Shown here one piece after another: positions 35,643 to 45,190 of a stretch of 64,000 bases of DNA; positions within the stretch are counted from its first letter, which is position 1; each line of letters opens with the position of its first letter. Source of the stretch: Lysinibacillus sp. JNUCC-52 (lineage in GTDB: Bacteria; Bacillota; Bacilli; Bacillales_A; Planococcaceae); assembly GCF_015999545.1 (NCBI RefSeq), contig NZ_CP065546.1, forward strand, positions 2,884,001-2,948,000, given 5' to 3'. Both the position numbers and the translations under genes were made by a program. Below the pieces are notes generated by a model. The model did not search any database. It was not told the DNA's origin and worked only from the letters and a program-made list of their open reading frames with translations.

Positions 35643-35862
35643 TAAGCAATTTTCGCAAAAAGGATGTTAGTTGTATAGTTACAAAAAAATTTTTCTTAAT
35701 AGCTTTCTATTAATTTAGTCCTAATTAATAGATAATTCAAAAATAACTAATTATACTGAAAAATCACTCTAGACTAAATATAAAGAATGTTTTACAATGT
35801 AAAAGGCTTAATTGAATATTATCTTGCTTCAAATAGATAGTTATAAATAATTATTTTTGCTA

Positions 35863-35903
35863 TTGAGCATTAGCGAAAGATTGTTTATAATTATCAGAAA
35901 TAT
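35863..35903 (+). promoter_or_regulatory. livJ promoter overlapped by a CodY-like box
   Basis: TTGAGC at 35863-35868, a 17-nt spacer and TATAAT at 35886-35891 form a SigA promoter. AATTATCAGAAATAT at 35889-35903 matches the CodY consensus AATTTTCWGAAAATT with three mismatches and covers the -10 and start site, fitting repression when branched-chain amino acids are plentiful. Confidence 0.6.
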
Positions 35904-35937
35904 CTAACATTTGAGAATTTTCAGGGGGAATTTAATT

Positions 35938-37158
35938 ATGAGAGAATACAATAAGCTTAAAAAGTTCGGTTCGCTTCTAGTAGCTTCTTCACTTCTTGCA
36001 GGTGTACTTGCAGGTTGCGGTGCTGGAGACGGTGATACAAATTCAGGAGGCTCTTCATCAGGTGGTGGCTCAAAAGATGGAGATACAATTAAAATCGGTG
36101 CCAACTTGGAGCTTTCAGGTAACGTAGCTTCATACGGTTCATCAATCGGCTTAGGTGCAGAATTAGCGGTAAAAGAAATTAATGATGCAGGCGGTATTGA
36201 TGGCAAGAAGATTGAACTTATTAAAGTAGATAACAAATCAGAAAACTCAGAGGCAACTGCGGCAGCTATTAAACTAGCAACGCAAGATAAAGTAGTAGCG
36301 ATGCTAGCTCCTGCAACATCTGGTAATACCGTTGCAACTGTTCAAATCGCAAACGATAATAAAATTCCGATTGTTACTGGTTCAGGTACAGCTCCAAATA
36401 TTACAGTAAATGACGATGGCAGCATTAATGAATATGCTTTCCGTACTTGTTTCATTGACCCATTCCAAGGGATTGTGGCTGCAAACTTTGCATCAGGTGA
36501 ACTAGGTGCGAAAAACGTAGCCATCTTTGGAGATAATGCTTCTGATTATGCAAAAGGTTTAGCAAAATCATTTAAAGATACAATCACTAAAAGCGGTGGG
36601 AAAGTTGTAAAAGAGGAAGCTTATGTAGCGAAAGATACAGACTTCCGTACACAATTAACGAATATTAAATCAGCAAATCCAGACTTTATCTTTATTCCTG
36701 GATACTATGAAGAAGTTGGTCTGATTGTAAAACAGGCGCGTGAAATGGGTATTACAGTTCCACTTATGGGAGCAGACGGTTGGGATTCTCCAACTTTAAT
36801 TGATTTAGCTGGAGCAGATGCACTGAATAATACGTTTATTACAAACCACTACTCTGCAGAAGACCCAGATCAAAAAATTCAAGACTTTGTAAAATCATTT
36901 AAAGCAGCGAATGGCGATAAAGCACCAGATGCATTTAACGCACTTGGCTATGATTCAATTTACTACATTGCAGATGCTATTAAACGTGCAGGCTCTACTG
37001 ACGGTGAAGCAATTAAAAATGCATTAGCTGAAACAAAAGATCTTTCTTTAGTAACAGGTACTTTCTCAGTTGACGAAAACCATAACCCAATTAAAACAGC
37101 AACGGTTCTTGAATTTAAAGACGGTAAACAAGTGTTCAACTCTAAAGTAAATCCTTAA
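35938..37158 (+). CDS. livJ: Branched-chain amino acid ABC transporter substrate-binding lipoprotein
   Basis: 406 residues. A lipoprotein signal ends at LAGC (Cys about 28), followed by a Gly/Ser-rich linker (about 35-52) and a type I periplasmic-binding fold: KIGANLELSGNVASYGSSIGLGAELAVKEIN (about 58-88), with PATSGNTVATVQIAND further on. AGGGGGA lies 8 nt before the ATG at 35938; the in-frame TTG at 35911 would precede the ribosome site. A terminator and about 200 nt separate it from livH, so binding protein and membrane parts can be made at different levels. Confidence 0.9.
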   Translation: MREYNKLKKFGSLLVASSLLAGVLAGCGAGDGDTNSGGSSSGGGSKDGDTIKIGANLELSGNVASYGSSIGLGAELAVKEINDAGGIDGKKIELIKVDNKSENSEATAAAIKLATQDKVVAMLAPATSGNTVATVQIANDNKIPIVTGSGTAPNITVNDDGSINEYAFRTCFIDPFQGIVAANFASGELGAKNVAIFGDNASDYAKGLAKSFKDTITKSGGKVVKEEAYVAKDTDFRTQLTNIKSANPDFIFIPGYYEEVGLIVKQAREMGITVPLMGADGWDSPTLIDLAGADALNNTFITNHYSAEDPDQKIQDFVKSFKAANGDKAPDAFNALGYDSIYYIADAIKRAGSTDGEAIKNALAETKDLSLVTGTFSVDENHNPIKTATVLEFKDGKQVFNSKVNP

Positions 37159-37169
37159 TTTTTTTCTAA

Positions 37170-37213
37170 AAGGCAAGGGGGAGGCGGGCAACCCGCCTTC
37201 TCTTTTATTTTTT
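37170..37213 (+). terminator. Terminator between livJ and livH
   Basis: A GC-rich stem (AGGCGGG/CCCGCCT) is followed by a T-rich tract. It could allow partial readthrough into livHMGF. Confidence 0.75.
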
Positions 37214-37372
37214 AACAGACAACTAGACTAATAAAAAAAAGCATAGATTCTAGCATAAGGAATCGGAAATAACTTTTTATGAGGGACACGAGTTTTTCTG
37301 CATTCAATTCAGCTATGTAGAAATAGGTCCCGTTTTTGCATTCCTCAAAAAATAACAAAGGAGTGAACGCTC

Positions 37373-38248
37373 ATGGAATGGATACAACAGCTTGTGAATG
37401 GTGTTTCACTAGGTAGTATCTACGCGTTAATAGCGTTAGGGTATACGATGGTATACGGTATTATTAAGCTTATTAACTTTGCCCACGGTGATGTTTTCAT
37501 GATAGGGGCATTTATCGGCTTTTACGCAATTGCTAAGTGGGAGCTGGGCTTTTTACCAGCATTATTATTAGCAATGGCAATTTGTGCAATCTTCGGTGTG
37601 TTAATTGAACGTATTGCATATAAGCGATTACGAAATGCTACGCGTATCGCAGCGTTAATTACAGCAATTGGTGTGTCGCTATTAATTGAATATACGACAA
37701 TCTTCTTCAGAGGCGCGCAGCCAGCAGCATACCCTGAAGTGATTAAAAATCGAACATTCGATGTATTCGGTGTTCAAATTAGCAGTACGTCTATTTTAAT
37801 TTTATCTGTCGCTATCGTACTGATGATTTTATTACAGTTCATCGTACATAAAACGAAAATTGGGAAAGCGATGCGTGCGGTTTCCCATGATGCGGATGCA
37901 GCGCGCCTAATGGGCATTAACGTCGATAATACAATTTCAGCAACATTTGCAATTGGTTCTGCCTTAGCTGGTGCTGCGGGTGTTATCTTCGGTGTGTATT
38001 ATACAAAAATTGACCCGTTAATGGGTGTTATTCCAGGGGTTAAAGCGTTCATCGCTGCCGTTCTTGGTGGTATTGGTATTATTCCAGGTGCAATGGTTGG
38101 CGGTATGTTACTAGGTGTCGTGGAATCAATGGTAAGTGCACTCGGCTTCTCTTTATGGCGCGATGCAGCGGCATTTGTCATTTTGATTTTAATCTTGATT
38201 TTCAGACCATCGGGTATCTTCGGTAAAAACGCCCGCGAGAAAGTGTAG
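37373..38248 (+). CDS. livH: Branched-chain amino acid ABC transporter permease LivH
   Basis: 291 residues with about eight membrane spans. The family marks are GVSLGSIYALIALGYTMVYGIIKLINFAHGD (about 9-39) and the C-terminal FRPSGIFG. The EAA-like loop ATRIAALITAIGV/AARLMGINVD is present. AAAGGAGTG precedes the ATG. It is the first gene of a tight livHMGF cluster. Confidence 0.92.
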   Translation: MEWIQQLVNGVSLGSIYALIALGYTMVYGIIKLINFAHGDVFMIGAFIGFYAIAKWELGFLPALLLAMAICAIFGVLIERIAYKRLRNATRIAALITAIGVSLLIEYTTIFFRGAQPAAYPEVIKNRTFDVFGVQISSTSILILSVAIVLMILLQFIVHKTKIGKAMRAVSHDADAARLMGINVDNTISATFAIGSALAGAAGVIFGVYYTKIDPLMGVIPGVKAFIAAVLGGIGIIPGAMVGGMLLGVVESMVSALGFSLWRDAAAFVILILILIFRPSGIFGKNAREKV

Positions 38249-38258
38249 GTGAGCGGTA

Positions 38259-39197
38259 ATGATGAAGAAGTCTAAAGTTTTCTGGGGCTACGCCGTATTA
38301 GCGCTAGTCATCTATGTAGTTGTTCAGGCTCTTATTACAACGGAAGTCATTGACTTATATTATAAAAATATGTTAATCACAATGTGTATTAACATAATGC
38401 TAGCTGTCAGCTTGCACATCGTTATCGGGGTTACTGGCCAATTCTCTATTGGGCATGCTGGTTTCCTTGCAGTTGGTGCTTATATTTCAGCTATTATTAC
38501 AACAAAACTAATGCTTCCATTCCCGTTAGCCATTTTGTTAGGAGCACTTGCAGCAGCGGTAGCTGGTTTAATTGTAGGTATTCCAACACTACGATTAAAA
38601 GGGGATTATTTAGCCATTGCAACGCTTGGTTTTGCAGAAATAATTCGTATTGTGTTTTTAAATACGGATTATGTTGGTGGAGCAGCGGGGATGCAGGTTA
38701 AATATTTATCGAACTGGACATACGCTTTCATTGGTGTTGTTTTAACGATTTTAGTGATATCTAACTTTACTAATTCTCGTCATGGACGTGCTTGTATTTC
38801 CATTCGAGAAGATGAAATTGCTGCGGATGCCATGGGGATTAATACAACTTACTATAAAGTTGTAGCATTCGCGATTGGATCTTTCTTTGCTGGTCTTGCA
38901 GGGGCCATTTTTGCACATAACTTCTACATTATTCAGCCAACAACATTCGGTTTCTTAAAATCATTTGATATTTTAATATACGTTGTTCTTGGCGGCTTAG
39001 GTAGTCTTTCAGGTTCTGTTATCGCTGCGATATTCTTAACGTTAATATCAACATACCTAGCGAATTTCCCAGAAACACGAATGATTATTTACAGCTTAGT
39101 ATTAATTATTGTTATGCTATATCGTCCAACTGGTTTAATGGGCACAAAAGAAATTACAGACTTCTTTAAGTTTGGTAAAAAGGGAGGTACAAAATAA
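38259..39197 (+). CDS. livM: Branched-chain amino acid ABC transporter permease LivM
   Basis: 312 residues, about eight to nine membrane spans. GQFSIGHAGFLAVGAYISAI (about 60-79) and IREDEIAADAMGIN (about 186-199) mark the LivM family; the C-terminus has YRPTGLMG. AGGTGA lies 6 nt before the first of two ATG codons. Its last base overlaps the livG start (TAATGA-type overlap), showing translational coupling. Confidence 0.92.
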   Translation: MMKKSKVFWGYAVLALVIYVVVQALITTEVIDLYYKNMLITMCINIMLAVSLHIVIGVTGQFSIGHAGFLAVGAYISAIITTKLMLPFPLAILLGALAAAVAGLIVGIPTLRLKGDYLAIATLGFAEIIRIVFLNTDYVGGAAGMQVKYLSNWTYAFIGVVLTILVISNFTNSRHGRACISIREDEIAADAMGINTTYYKVVAFAIGSFFAGLAGAIFAHNFYIIQPTTFGFLKSFDILIYVVLGGLGSLSGSVIAAIFLTLISTYLANFPETRMIIYSLVLIIVMLYRPTGLMGTKEITDFFKFGKKGGTK

Positions 39198-39976
39198 TGA
39201 CTGGAAACCTTCTGATCAAAGTAGAAAATATGGGCATTCAATTCGGTGGTTTAAAGGCGGTACAGGGCGTTAATATGTACCTAAATCAAGGTGAATTAGT
39301 AGGCCTCATTGGACCAAATGGTGCTGGTAAAACAACAAGCTTTAACATGTTAACAGGGGTATATACACCAACTGAAGGTACGATTACCTTTGACGGCCTA
39401 AAGATCAATGGTCTTGCACCATATCAAGTAACACAAAAAGGTATAAGCCGTACGTTCCAAAATATCCGTCTATTTAAGGAATTATCTGTTTTGGACAATG
39501 TAAAAGTAGCGAACCATTCACTAGCTAAACATTCAATGTGGTCATCTATTTTTCGTTTACCGAGTCACTTTAAAGGTGAAGAAGCAATGGAAAAGCAATC
39601 CACGGAATTTTTAAAAATATTTGGCTTAGATATTTATAAGGATGAACTAGCAAAAAACTTACCTTATGGGATGCAGCGCCGTCTAGAAATTGCGCGTGCA
39701 TTAGCTGCAAATCCAAAGCTATTATTACTAGATGAGCCAGCAGCAGGGATGAACCCGCAAGAGACACATGACTTAATGGAGTTAATAGCGTTTATTCGTA
39801 AAGAGTTTGGTTTAACGATTTTGCTTATTGAGCATGATATGAGCTTAGTAATGGGAATTTGTGAACGTATTTACGTACTGGATCACGGGCAATTAATCGC
39901 TGATGGGACACCAGAGGAAATTCGCAACAATCCAAAGGTAATTGAAGCTTACCTTGGTGAGGAGGTTATCAGCTAA
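39197..39976 (+). CDS. livG: Branched-chain amino acid ABC transporter ATPase LivG
   Basis: 259 residues. Walker A GPNGAGKTT (about 37-45), FQNIRLF Q-loop, the signature region LPYGMQRRLEIARAL (the variant LSGGQ of the LivG type), Walker B LLLLDEPAAGMNP and IEHDMSLVM. The C-terminal extension (IEAYLGEE) is typical of LivG. It overlaps livM and livF by single bases. Confidence 0.93.
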   Translation: MTGNLLIKVENMGIQFGGLKAVQGVNMYLNQGELVGLIGPNGAGKTTSFNMLTGVYTPTEGTITFDGLKINGLAPYQVTQKGISRTFQNIRLFKELSVLDNVKVANHSLAKHSMWSSIFRLPSHFKGEEAMEKQSTEFLKIFGLDIYKDELAKNLPYGMQRRLEIARALAANPKLLLLDEPAAGMNPQETHDLMELIAFIRKEFGLTILLIEHDMSLVMGICERIYVLDHGQLIADGTPEEIRNNPKVIEAYLGEEVIS

Positions 39977-40683
39977 TGCTAAAAGTACAAAACATTGATG
40001 TATTCTACGGAAATATTCAAGCATTAAAGGGCGTCTCTTTAGAAGTAAACGAGGGAGAGATTGTAACATTAATTGGTGCAAATGGTGCTGGTAAAAGTAC
40101 ATTATTAAAAACCTTGTCAGGCTTACAAAAACCTAAAGGGGGCATTATCGAATATGAAGGCTTCTCGATTGCAGGTAAGGCTGCACAAACAATCGTAAAA
40201 TCAGGTATTTCACATGTTCCTGAAGGTCGCCGTGTATTCGCTAATATGTCAGTAGAGGAAAATCTAGAGCTTGGGGCATATCTTCGTAACGATAAGGCGG
40301 GGATAAAGAAAGATATGGACCATGTCTTTGAGCTATTCCCTCGTCTACTGGAGCGCCGTAAGCAACAGTCTGGGACATTATCTGGTGGTGAGCAGCAAAT
40401 GCTTGCAATGGGTCGTGCATTAATGGCAAAACCAAAGCTATTACTAATGGATGAGCCATCGATGGGGCTTGCGCCGCTTATGGTAAAAAATATTTTCAAT
40501 ATAATTGAAAAGGTCAATAAAGAAGGTACAACGGTATTGCTAGTAGAGCAAAATGCTAATATGGCATTATCGGTAGCTGACCGCGCTTATGTACTTGAAA
40601 CAGGGCGTATTGTGTTATCAGGTACTGCGAAAGAATTGCAAGAAAGTGAACAAGTGAAAGCTGCTTATTTAGGCGGCTTGTAA
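39976..40683 (+). CDS. livF: Branched-chain amino acid ABC transporter ATPase LivF
   Basis: 235 residues. Walker A GANGAGKST (about 34-42), signature LSGGEQQMLAMGRAL, Walker B LLLMDEPSMGLAP, and VLLVEQNANMAL in the LivF form of the H-loop region, where the usual His is a Gln-Asn pair as in other LivF proteins. It is the last gene of the cluster, followed by a terminator. Confidence 0.93.
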   Translation: MLKVQNIDVFYGNIQALKGVSLEVNEGEIVTLIGANGAGKSTLLKTLSGLQKPKGGIIEYEGFSIAGKAAQTIVKSGISHVPEGRRVFANMSVEENLELGAYLRNDKAGIKKDMDHVFELFPRLLERRKQQSGTLSGGEQQMLAMGRALMAKPKLLLMDEPSMGLAPLMVKNIFNIIEKVNKEGTTVLLVEQNANMALSVADRAYVLETGRIVLSGTAKELQESEQVKAAYLGGL

Positions 40684-40691
40684 TAGGAGGG

Positions 40692-40724
40692 GGTGTCTCG
40701 ATATTAATTCGAGATGCCTTTTTT
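40692..40724 (+). terminator. Terminator of livHMGF
   Basis: GGTGTCTCG and CGAGATGCC pair around an eight-base loop, followed by six T. Confidence 0.88.
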
Positions 40725-40805
40725 GTTGAACACCGTAGTAATGATAGATAGAAGTAGCGTTTGACCTTTACTTTTTGGTAAGGTGGAAAAAAGGAGTGAA
40801 GTTTG

Positions 40806-41303
40806 ATGCATTATTCTGCGCAATATTTTATTGATAAATTAGGGTTAGATCAACATCCCGAGGGAGGATACTATATTTCTTCGTTTCGATCAACAGAGGA
40901 GATAGCTGTAAGAAATGTAACAAGACCAATTTATACAAGCATTTATTTTTTATTACAATCTCAGGATATTTCACATTTACACCGTTTAAAATCAGATGAA
41001 CTTTGGTATTATCACGCTGGTAGCCCATTAACTGTTCATATGATTTACCCTGATGGTACATATGAGGCGAAAAAGTTAGGGTTAAATTTAGAAGCAGGTG
41101 AGGTTCCTCAAGTGGCAGTGCCAAAAGATACGATTTTTGGATCTTCCGTTGATGATGCAAATACATTTAGTTTAGTAGGCTGTATGGTAGCACCAGGGTT
41201 TGATTTTGAGGACTTTGAGCTATTTACACAAGGTGAACTGTTAGCTGATTATCCGCAACATGAGACAGTTATTCGTAAAATGGCATACGAAAAGATTGAC
41301 TAA
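40806..41303 (+). CDS. DUF985 cupin-fold protein
   Basis: 165 residues, a single double-stranded beta-helix of the DUF985 (YML079w-like) family: LGLDQHPEGGYY (about 12-23), IYFLLQSQDISHLHRLKSDELWYYHAG (about 45-71; HxH and E are the usual cupin metal ligands) and VGCMVAPGFDFEDFEL. AAAGGAG lies 9 nt before the ATG at 40806. It is monocistronic. Members have been linked to epimerase- or sugar-binding-like roles, not firmly. Confidence 0.83.
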   Translation: MHYSAQYFIDKLGLDQHPEGGYYISSFRSTEEIAVRNVTRPIYTSIYFLLQSQDISHLHRLKSDELWYYHAGSPLTVHMIYPDGTYEAKKLGLNLEAGEVPQVAVPKDTIFGSSVDDANTFSLVGCMVAPGFDFEDFELFTQGELLADYPQHETVIRKMAYEKID

Positions 41304-41379
41304 CAATAGCAGTTACTTTATGTGAAAAATACTTAGCTATGCTAGCTGTTGTGATAAATAAAAGTTAGAAAGAACACTA

Positions 41380-41512
41380 GTTGATGGTAGCGAAGGCGGT
41401 GACTCCTGCGGGAACGCACGCAGCGTAAGACGCAACAGTCCGCGCGCAAGCGAGGGTTGCGGCTTACGGTGTGCCCGCGGAAAGCAACCGCCGTAGCGGA
41501 CATCAACGGCAT
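41380..41512. repeat. Bacillaceae dispersed palindromic repeat, copy 2
   Basis: GACTCCTGCGGGAAC, the internal inverted pair GTAAGACGCAAC/GTTGCGGCTTAC and the closing GGACATCAAC match copy 1 at 20866-21006. Outer ends GTTGAT/ATCAAC are also inverted, so the whole element can fold as a cruciform. Confidence 0.8.
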
Positions 41513-41514
41513 AG

Positions 41515-41558
41515 CAAAAAAGAGTTAGCGTGACTGCAGTCATGCTAACTCTTTTTCT
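41515..41558. terminator. Bidirectional terminator next to repeat copy 2
   Basis: AAAAGAGTTAGC and GCTAACTCTTTT pair, with an inner TGACTGCAGTCA palindrome. It separates the convergent cupin and DUF6904-like genes. Confidence 0.88.
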
Positions 41559-41593
41559 CCTAGCATTTTTTTGAAATGAAGAAACATTAGCAC

Positions 41594-42313
41594 CTACCAC
41601 CAAATTTCTTCAGGGTAGTTTGCGTTGATTGGGATTTCGTGTAGTGCTTTTTTGGTCGTACTGGCGACTTCGATTAGCTGAGATTTTAGTACGGTGTATT
41701 CTTCATCCTCAAGCATTAAGCGAAGAGCAAAGGAGGCTAATTGCGCTTTACGTGCTTGTGTATTCAATTGTATGTATTCTAAATTTAGAACATCTACATA
41801 CTGCGTGGCGTAACGGAATGTCAATGGACTTTTTGTATGAAGCATCCTTAAAAAAACTAAGTATTGATCATCGCTCAGCTCTTGCTCTAGGCAATCAGCA
41901 ACCGCTGCTTGGAAATTACGAATAGTGGCGACATAACTATTCCAAGCAGAGGAATCGATTAGCTCCTGATGTAGACGAATAAAATCATTTAAGGCAATAG
42001 CTGTGAAAAGAATTTCAGGCCAGAGAACTTCCGCAGCGAAATAGACATTTTTGTTTGGAAAAATAATTTCATGTCGAGTAAGGATATTTTTGTTAAGCCC
42101 ATTGCTCACAAATTCAAGTTGTTGCTCCCCCTGCAAGGCTTGACGAAGATTGTGACAAAAACCGAGGATGCGAAGACGTGCACCTTGGTAATCATAATAT
42201 TTGTTTTCATCTCCAGTTACTTTATAAATAGCATGTATGAGCGTATCTAAATCCCAAAAATCACCGCTTATTCGTACACCTGTAAGCTGTTCAGTACTTT
42301 GAATGGAAAGCAT
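41594..42313 (-). CDS. Hypothetical cytoplasmic protein (DUF6904-like)
   Basis: 239 residues, helical, no membrane span. The opening SIQSTEQLTGVRISGDFWDLDTLIHAIYKVTG and LRILGFCHNLRQA resemble the uncharacterised DUF6904 family of bacilli, which I recall but cannot confirm here. GGAGGGG precedes the ATG. It starts 22 nt after the rluF stop and on the same strand, so the two probably form an operon. Confidence 0.65.
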   Translation of the reverse strand: MLSIQSTEQLTGVRISGDFWDLDTLIHAIYKVTGDENKYYDYQGARLRILGFCHNLRQALQGEQQLEFVSNGLNKNILTRHEIIFPNKNVYFAAEVLWPEILFTAIALNDFIRLHQELIDSSAWNSYVATIRNFQAAVADCLEQELSDDQYLVFLRMLHTKSPLTFRYATQYVDVLNLEYIQLNTQARKAQLASFALRLMLEDEEYTVLKSQLIEVASTTKKALHEIPINANYPEEIWW

Positions 42314-42335
42314 CTCCCTATCCCCTCCAAATGCA

Positions 42336-43037
42336 TTATTTTGCTGTGTAATTAAGTAGTTGGAATAATTCTGTCCGCTCTCTATCAGTTAAATCGCGCC
42401 ATTGCCCAACCTTTAAATTTCCAAGTTTAATGTTCATAATTCGTACTCGTTGTAATCGTTTAACTGAATAGTCTAATGCTGAACACATACGACGAATTTG
42501 ACGATTTAAGCCTTGTTCCAAAATAATTTTAAAAACTTTATCTGAAATTTTTTCAACTTGGCAAGGCAATGTTGTTGTATCTAAAATATCTACTCCTGCG
42601 CTCATTTTTTTTATGAATTGATCAGTGATCGGCTTATCCACTTGTACGATATATTCTTTTTCATGATGGTTTTCTGCACGTAAAATTTTATTAACAATAT
42701 CGCCATCATTTGTTAGTAATAATAATCCCTCTGATTCCTTATCGAGTCGCCCGATATGGAAAATGCGTAGAGGGTGATTAACAAAATCAACGACATTTCC
42801 TTTGATATGGCGCTCTGTCGTACTTGTAATACCAACTGGTTTGTTTAAGGCGATATAAACGAGTTGTTCTTCTTTCTTTACCTCTTTTCCATCCACACAA
42901 ACAATATCACCAGTCTCTACTTGGCTGCCAACAGTAGCAGGTAGACCATTAATCGTTATTTTACCTTCTTCAACCCATTTATCAGCACCTCGACGAGATA
43001 CGATGCCTGTTTCACTTAAGTATTTGTTAATTCTCAT
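42336..43037 (-). CDS. rluF: 23S rRNA pseudouridine synthase RluF
   Basis: 233 residues. An N-terminal S4 RNA-binding domain (MRINKYLSETGIVSRRGADKWVEEGKITING, about 1-30) precedes the catalytic domain, with the active-site motif HIGRLDKESEGLLLLTNDGD (Asp about 100) and NRQIRRMCSAL near 180. RluF modifies U2604 of 23S rRNA. The Bacillus counterpart is of this length, while the E. coli enzyme has a longer tail. Confidence 0.9.
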   Translation of the reverse strand: MRINKYLSETGIVSRRGADKWVEEGKITINGLPATVGSQVETGDIVCVDGKEVKKEEQLVYIALNKPVGITSTTERHIKGNVVDFVNHPLRIFHIGRLDKESEGLLLLTNDGDIVNKILRAENHHEKEYIVQVDKPITDQFIKKMSAGVDILDTTTLPCQVEKISDKVFKIILEQGLNRQIRRMCSALDYSVKRLQRVRIMNIKLGNLKVGQWRDLTDRERTELFQLLNYTAK

Positions 43038-43204
43038 ATTGTTCTCCTATACATTTTATATTAGCTTAAGTATACCCTATCGATGTAATTACCGTGAATT
43101 CTATAAACTTTTCTACTAAAAATAAATATTATAAAAATTTATTTTAAAAAGTTGAAATAAACATTAATTTCTGACAATATATTGGGTAAGAGAGTCTCTA
43201 TGAA

Positions 43205-43224
43205 AATATCGTTATTTCGATATT
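43205..43224 (+). promoter_or_regulatory. Inverted repeat upstream of the aldehyde dehydrogenase operon
   Basis: AATATCG, a six-base spacer, then CGATATT: seven-base perfect arms 56 bp before the gene. It lies in an AT-rich region and could be a repressor or activator operator; it has no T-run, so it is not a terminator. Confidence 0.5.
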
Positions 43225-43279
43225 AAAATACGATTTTTCTAGAAAGTTCTCATTATTTTGTGTAAAGGGGAGAAGTAAA

Positions 43280-44800
43280 ATGGTTTATGCATTTCCAAAC
43301 ACTGAAGGATCGGTAGTTCAATTCAAAGAGAGATATGATAATTACATTGGTGGAGAATGGACACCCCCAGTGAAAGGTCAATACTTCGATAATGTTACTC
43401 CTGTTACTGGACAAGTTTTTACACAAGCAGCACGTTCCTCTGCTGAGGATATTGAACTTGCACTTGATGCGGCACATGCAGCAAAAGATGCATGGGGACA
43501 AACATCCGCTACAGAGCGTGCTAACATTTTACTTAAAATTGCGGACCGTATTGAACAAAACTTAGAAAAGTTAGCCGTTGCCGAAACATGGGATAATGGT
43601 AAGGCGGTTCGTGAAACATTAAATGCAGATATCCCTCTAGCGATTGATCATTTCCGTTATTTTGCAGGTGCTTTACGTGCACAAGAAGGTGCGTTAAGTC
43701 AAATTGATAATGATACAGTTGCTTATCATTTCCATGAGCCAATTGGGGTAGTAGGTCAAATTATACCTTGGAACTTCCCAATATTAATGGCTGTTTGGAA
43801 ACTAGCTCCTGCTCTTGCAGCTGGTAACTGTGTTGTATTAAAACCAGCAGAGCAAACGCCAGTTTCTATTATGGTGTTAGTGGAGCTAATTGGTGATTTA
43901 TTGCCACCAGGCGTACTAAATGTTGTAAATGGTTTCGGTTTAGAAGCAGGGAAACCGCTTGCATCAAACCCGCGTATTGGTAAAATTGCCTTTACGGGTG
44001 AAACGACAACAGGTCGCTTAATTATGCAATATGCGTCACAAAACCTTATTCCAGTTACATTAGAATTGGGCGGAAAGTCACCAAATATTTTCTTCGAAGA
44101 TATTATGGATGAAGATGATGCCTTTTTAGATAAAGCAGTAGAAGGCTTTGTACTATTTGCGCTTAACCAAGGCGAAGTATGTACGTGTCCTTCACGAGCA
44201 TTAATTCAAGAATCTATTTACGATAAGTTTATGGAGCGTGTGTTACAACGTGTCGAAGCGATTCAAGTTGGAAATCCACTTGATCCGAATACGATGATGG
44301 GGGCACAGGCTTCAAGTGAGCAGATGGAAAAAATTCTGTCTTATTTAGATATTGGTAAGCAGGAAGGCGCTGAATGTCTAATTGGGGGCGAGAAAAATAA
44401 TGTAGGTGAAGGCTTTGAAAATGGCTACTACATTAAACCAACTGTCTTTAAAGGGCATAATAAAATGCGTATATTCCAAGAAGAAATTTTTGGACCAGTT
44501 GTGGCAGTTACAACATTTAAAACAAAAGAAGAAGCATTAGAAATTGCGAATGATACATTATATGGACTAGGCTCTGGTATTTGGACGCGTGATATGAATA
44601 CAGCATATCGCTTCGGTCGTGGTATTCAGGCAGGACGTGTTTGGACAAACTGCTACCATGCATACCCTGCACATGCAGCGTTTGGTGGCTACAAAATGTC
44701 AGGTATAGGCCGTGAAACGCACAAAATGATGTTATCGCATTACCAACAAACGAAAAACTTATTGGTGAGCTATAACGAAAATAAACTTGGTTTCTTCTAA
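43280..44800 (+). CDS. NAD-dependent aldehyde dehydrogenase (ExaC/AcoD/acetaldehyde type)
   Basis: 506 residues. NAD-binding region [21 protein letters not shown] (about 158-178), [13 protein letters not shown] (about 236), the catalytic Glu in LELGGKSPN (about 260-268) and the catalytic Cys in [13 protein letters not shown] (about 295-302). It belongs to the group oxidising acetaldehyde in ethanol and acetoin use. AAGGGGAG precedes the ATG. A DUF779 gene follows after 21 nt, the usual partner of this enzyme group. An inverted repeat at 43205 may control it. Confidence 0.92.
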   Translation: MVYAFPNTEGSVVQFKERYDNYIGGEWTPPVKGQYFDNVTPVTGQVFTQAARSSAEDIELALDAAHAAKDAWGQTSATERANILLKIADRIEQNLEKLAVAETWDNGKAVRETLNADIPLAIDHFRYFAGALRAQEGALSQIDNDTVAYHFHEPIGVVGQIIPWNFPILMAVWKLAPALAAGNCVVLKPAEQTPVSIMVLVELIGDLLPPGVLNVVNGFGLEAGKPLASNPRIGKIAFTGETTTGRLIMQYASQNLIPVTLELGGKSPNIFFEDIMDEDDAFLDKAVEGFVLFALNQGEVCTCPSRALIQESIYDKFMERVLQRVEAIQVGNPLDPNTMMGAQASSEQMEKILSYLDIGKQEGAECLIGGEKNNVGEGFENGYYIKPTVFKGHNKMRIFQEEIFGPVVAVTTFKTKEEALEIANDTLYGLGSGIWTRDMNTAYRFGRGIQAGRVWTNCYHAYPAHAAFGGYKMSGIGRETHKMMLSHYQQTKNLLVSYNENKLGFF

Positions 44801-44821
44801 TCAGTGAGGAGGTGCTAGAGC

Positions 44822-45184
44822 GTGGTTGAACGTGTTTTAGCAACGGAAGAAGCGCTGGCACTAATTGAATTGTTAAAGGAAAAGCACGGACCAGTTATGT
44901 TTCATCAATCAGGCGGATGTTGCGATGGCTCGTCTCCCATGTGTTATCCTGATGGAGACTTAATATTAGGTGATCAGGATGTATGCTTAGGTAAGATTGG
45001 AGATACACCATTTTATATGCACAAAAACCAGTATGATTATTGGAAACATACGCAAATTATTTTAGACGTAGTGGATGGTAGAGGCGGTATGTTCTCGCTT
45101 GAAGGCGTTGAGGGTAAACGATTTTTAACAAGGTCTAGAGCTTTTTCTACAGAGGAACTAAAAGAGTTAGGCTTAATTAAATAG
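44822..45184 (+). CDS. DUF779 protein, acetaldehyde-dehydrogenase partner
   Basis: 120 residues. HQSGGCCDGSSPMCYPDGD (about 29-47) gives three conserved cysteines; MHKNQYDYWKHTQIILDVVDGRGGMFSLEG is also conserved in DUF779. These proteins are almost always encoded after ExaC-type aldehyde dehydrogenases and may be a maturation or redox factor. GAGGTG-type site and GTG start. A terminator follows. Confidence 0.88.
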   Translation: MVERVLATEEALALIELLKEKHGPVMFHQSGGCCDGSSPMCYPDGDLILGDQDVCLGKIGDTPFYMHKNQYDYWKHTQIILDVVDGRGGMFSLEGVEGKRFLTRSRAFSTEELKELGLIK

Positions 45185-45190
45185 TTTAAT

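Noticed and set aside
40017-40517. 166-residue ORF on minus across livF
   Set aside because: Antisense shadow of an intact ABC ATPase gene.
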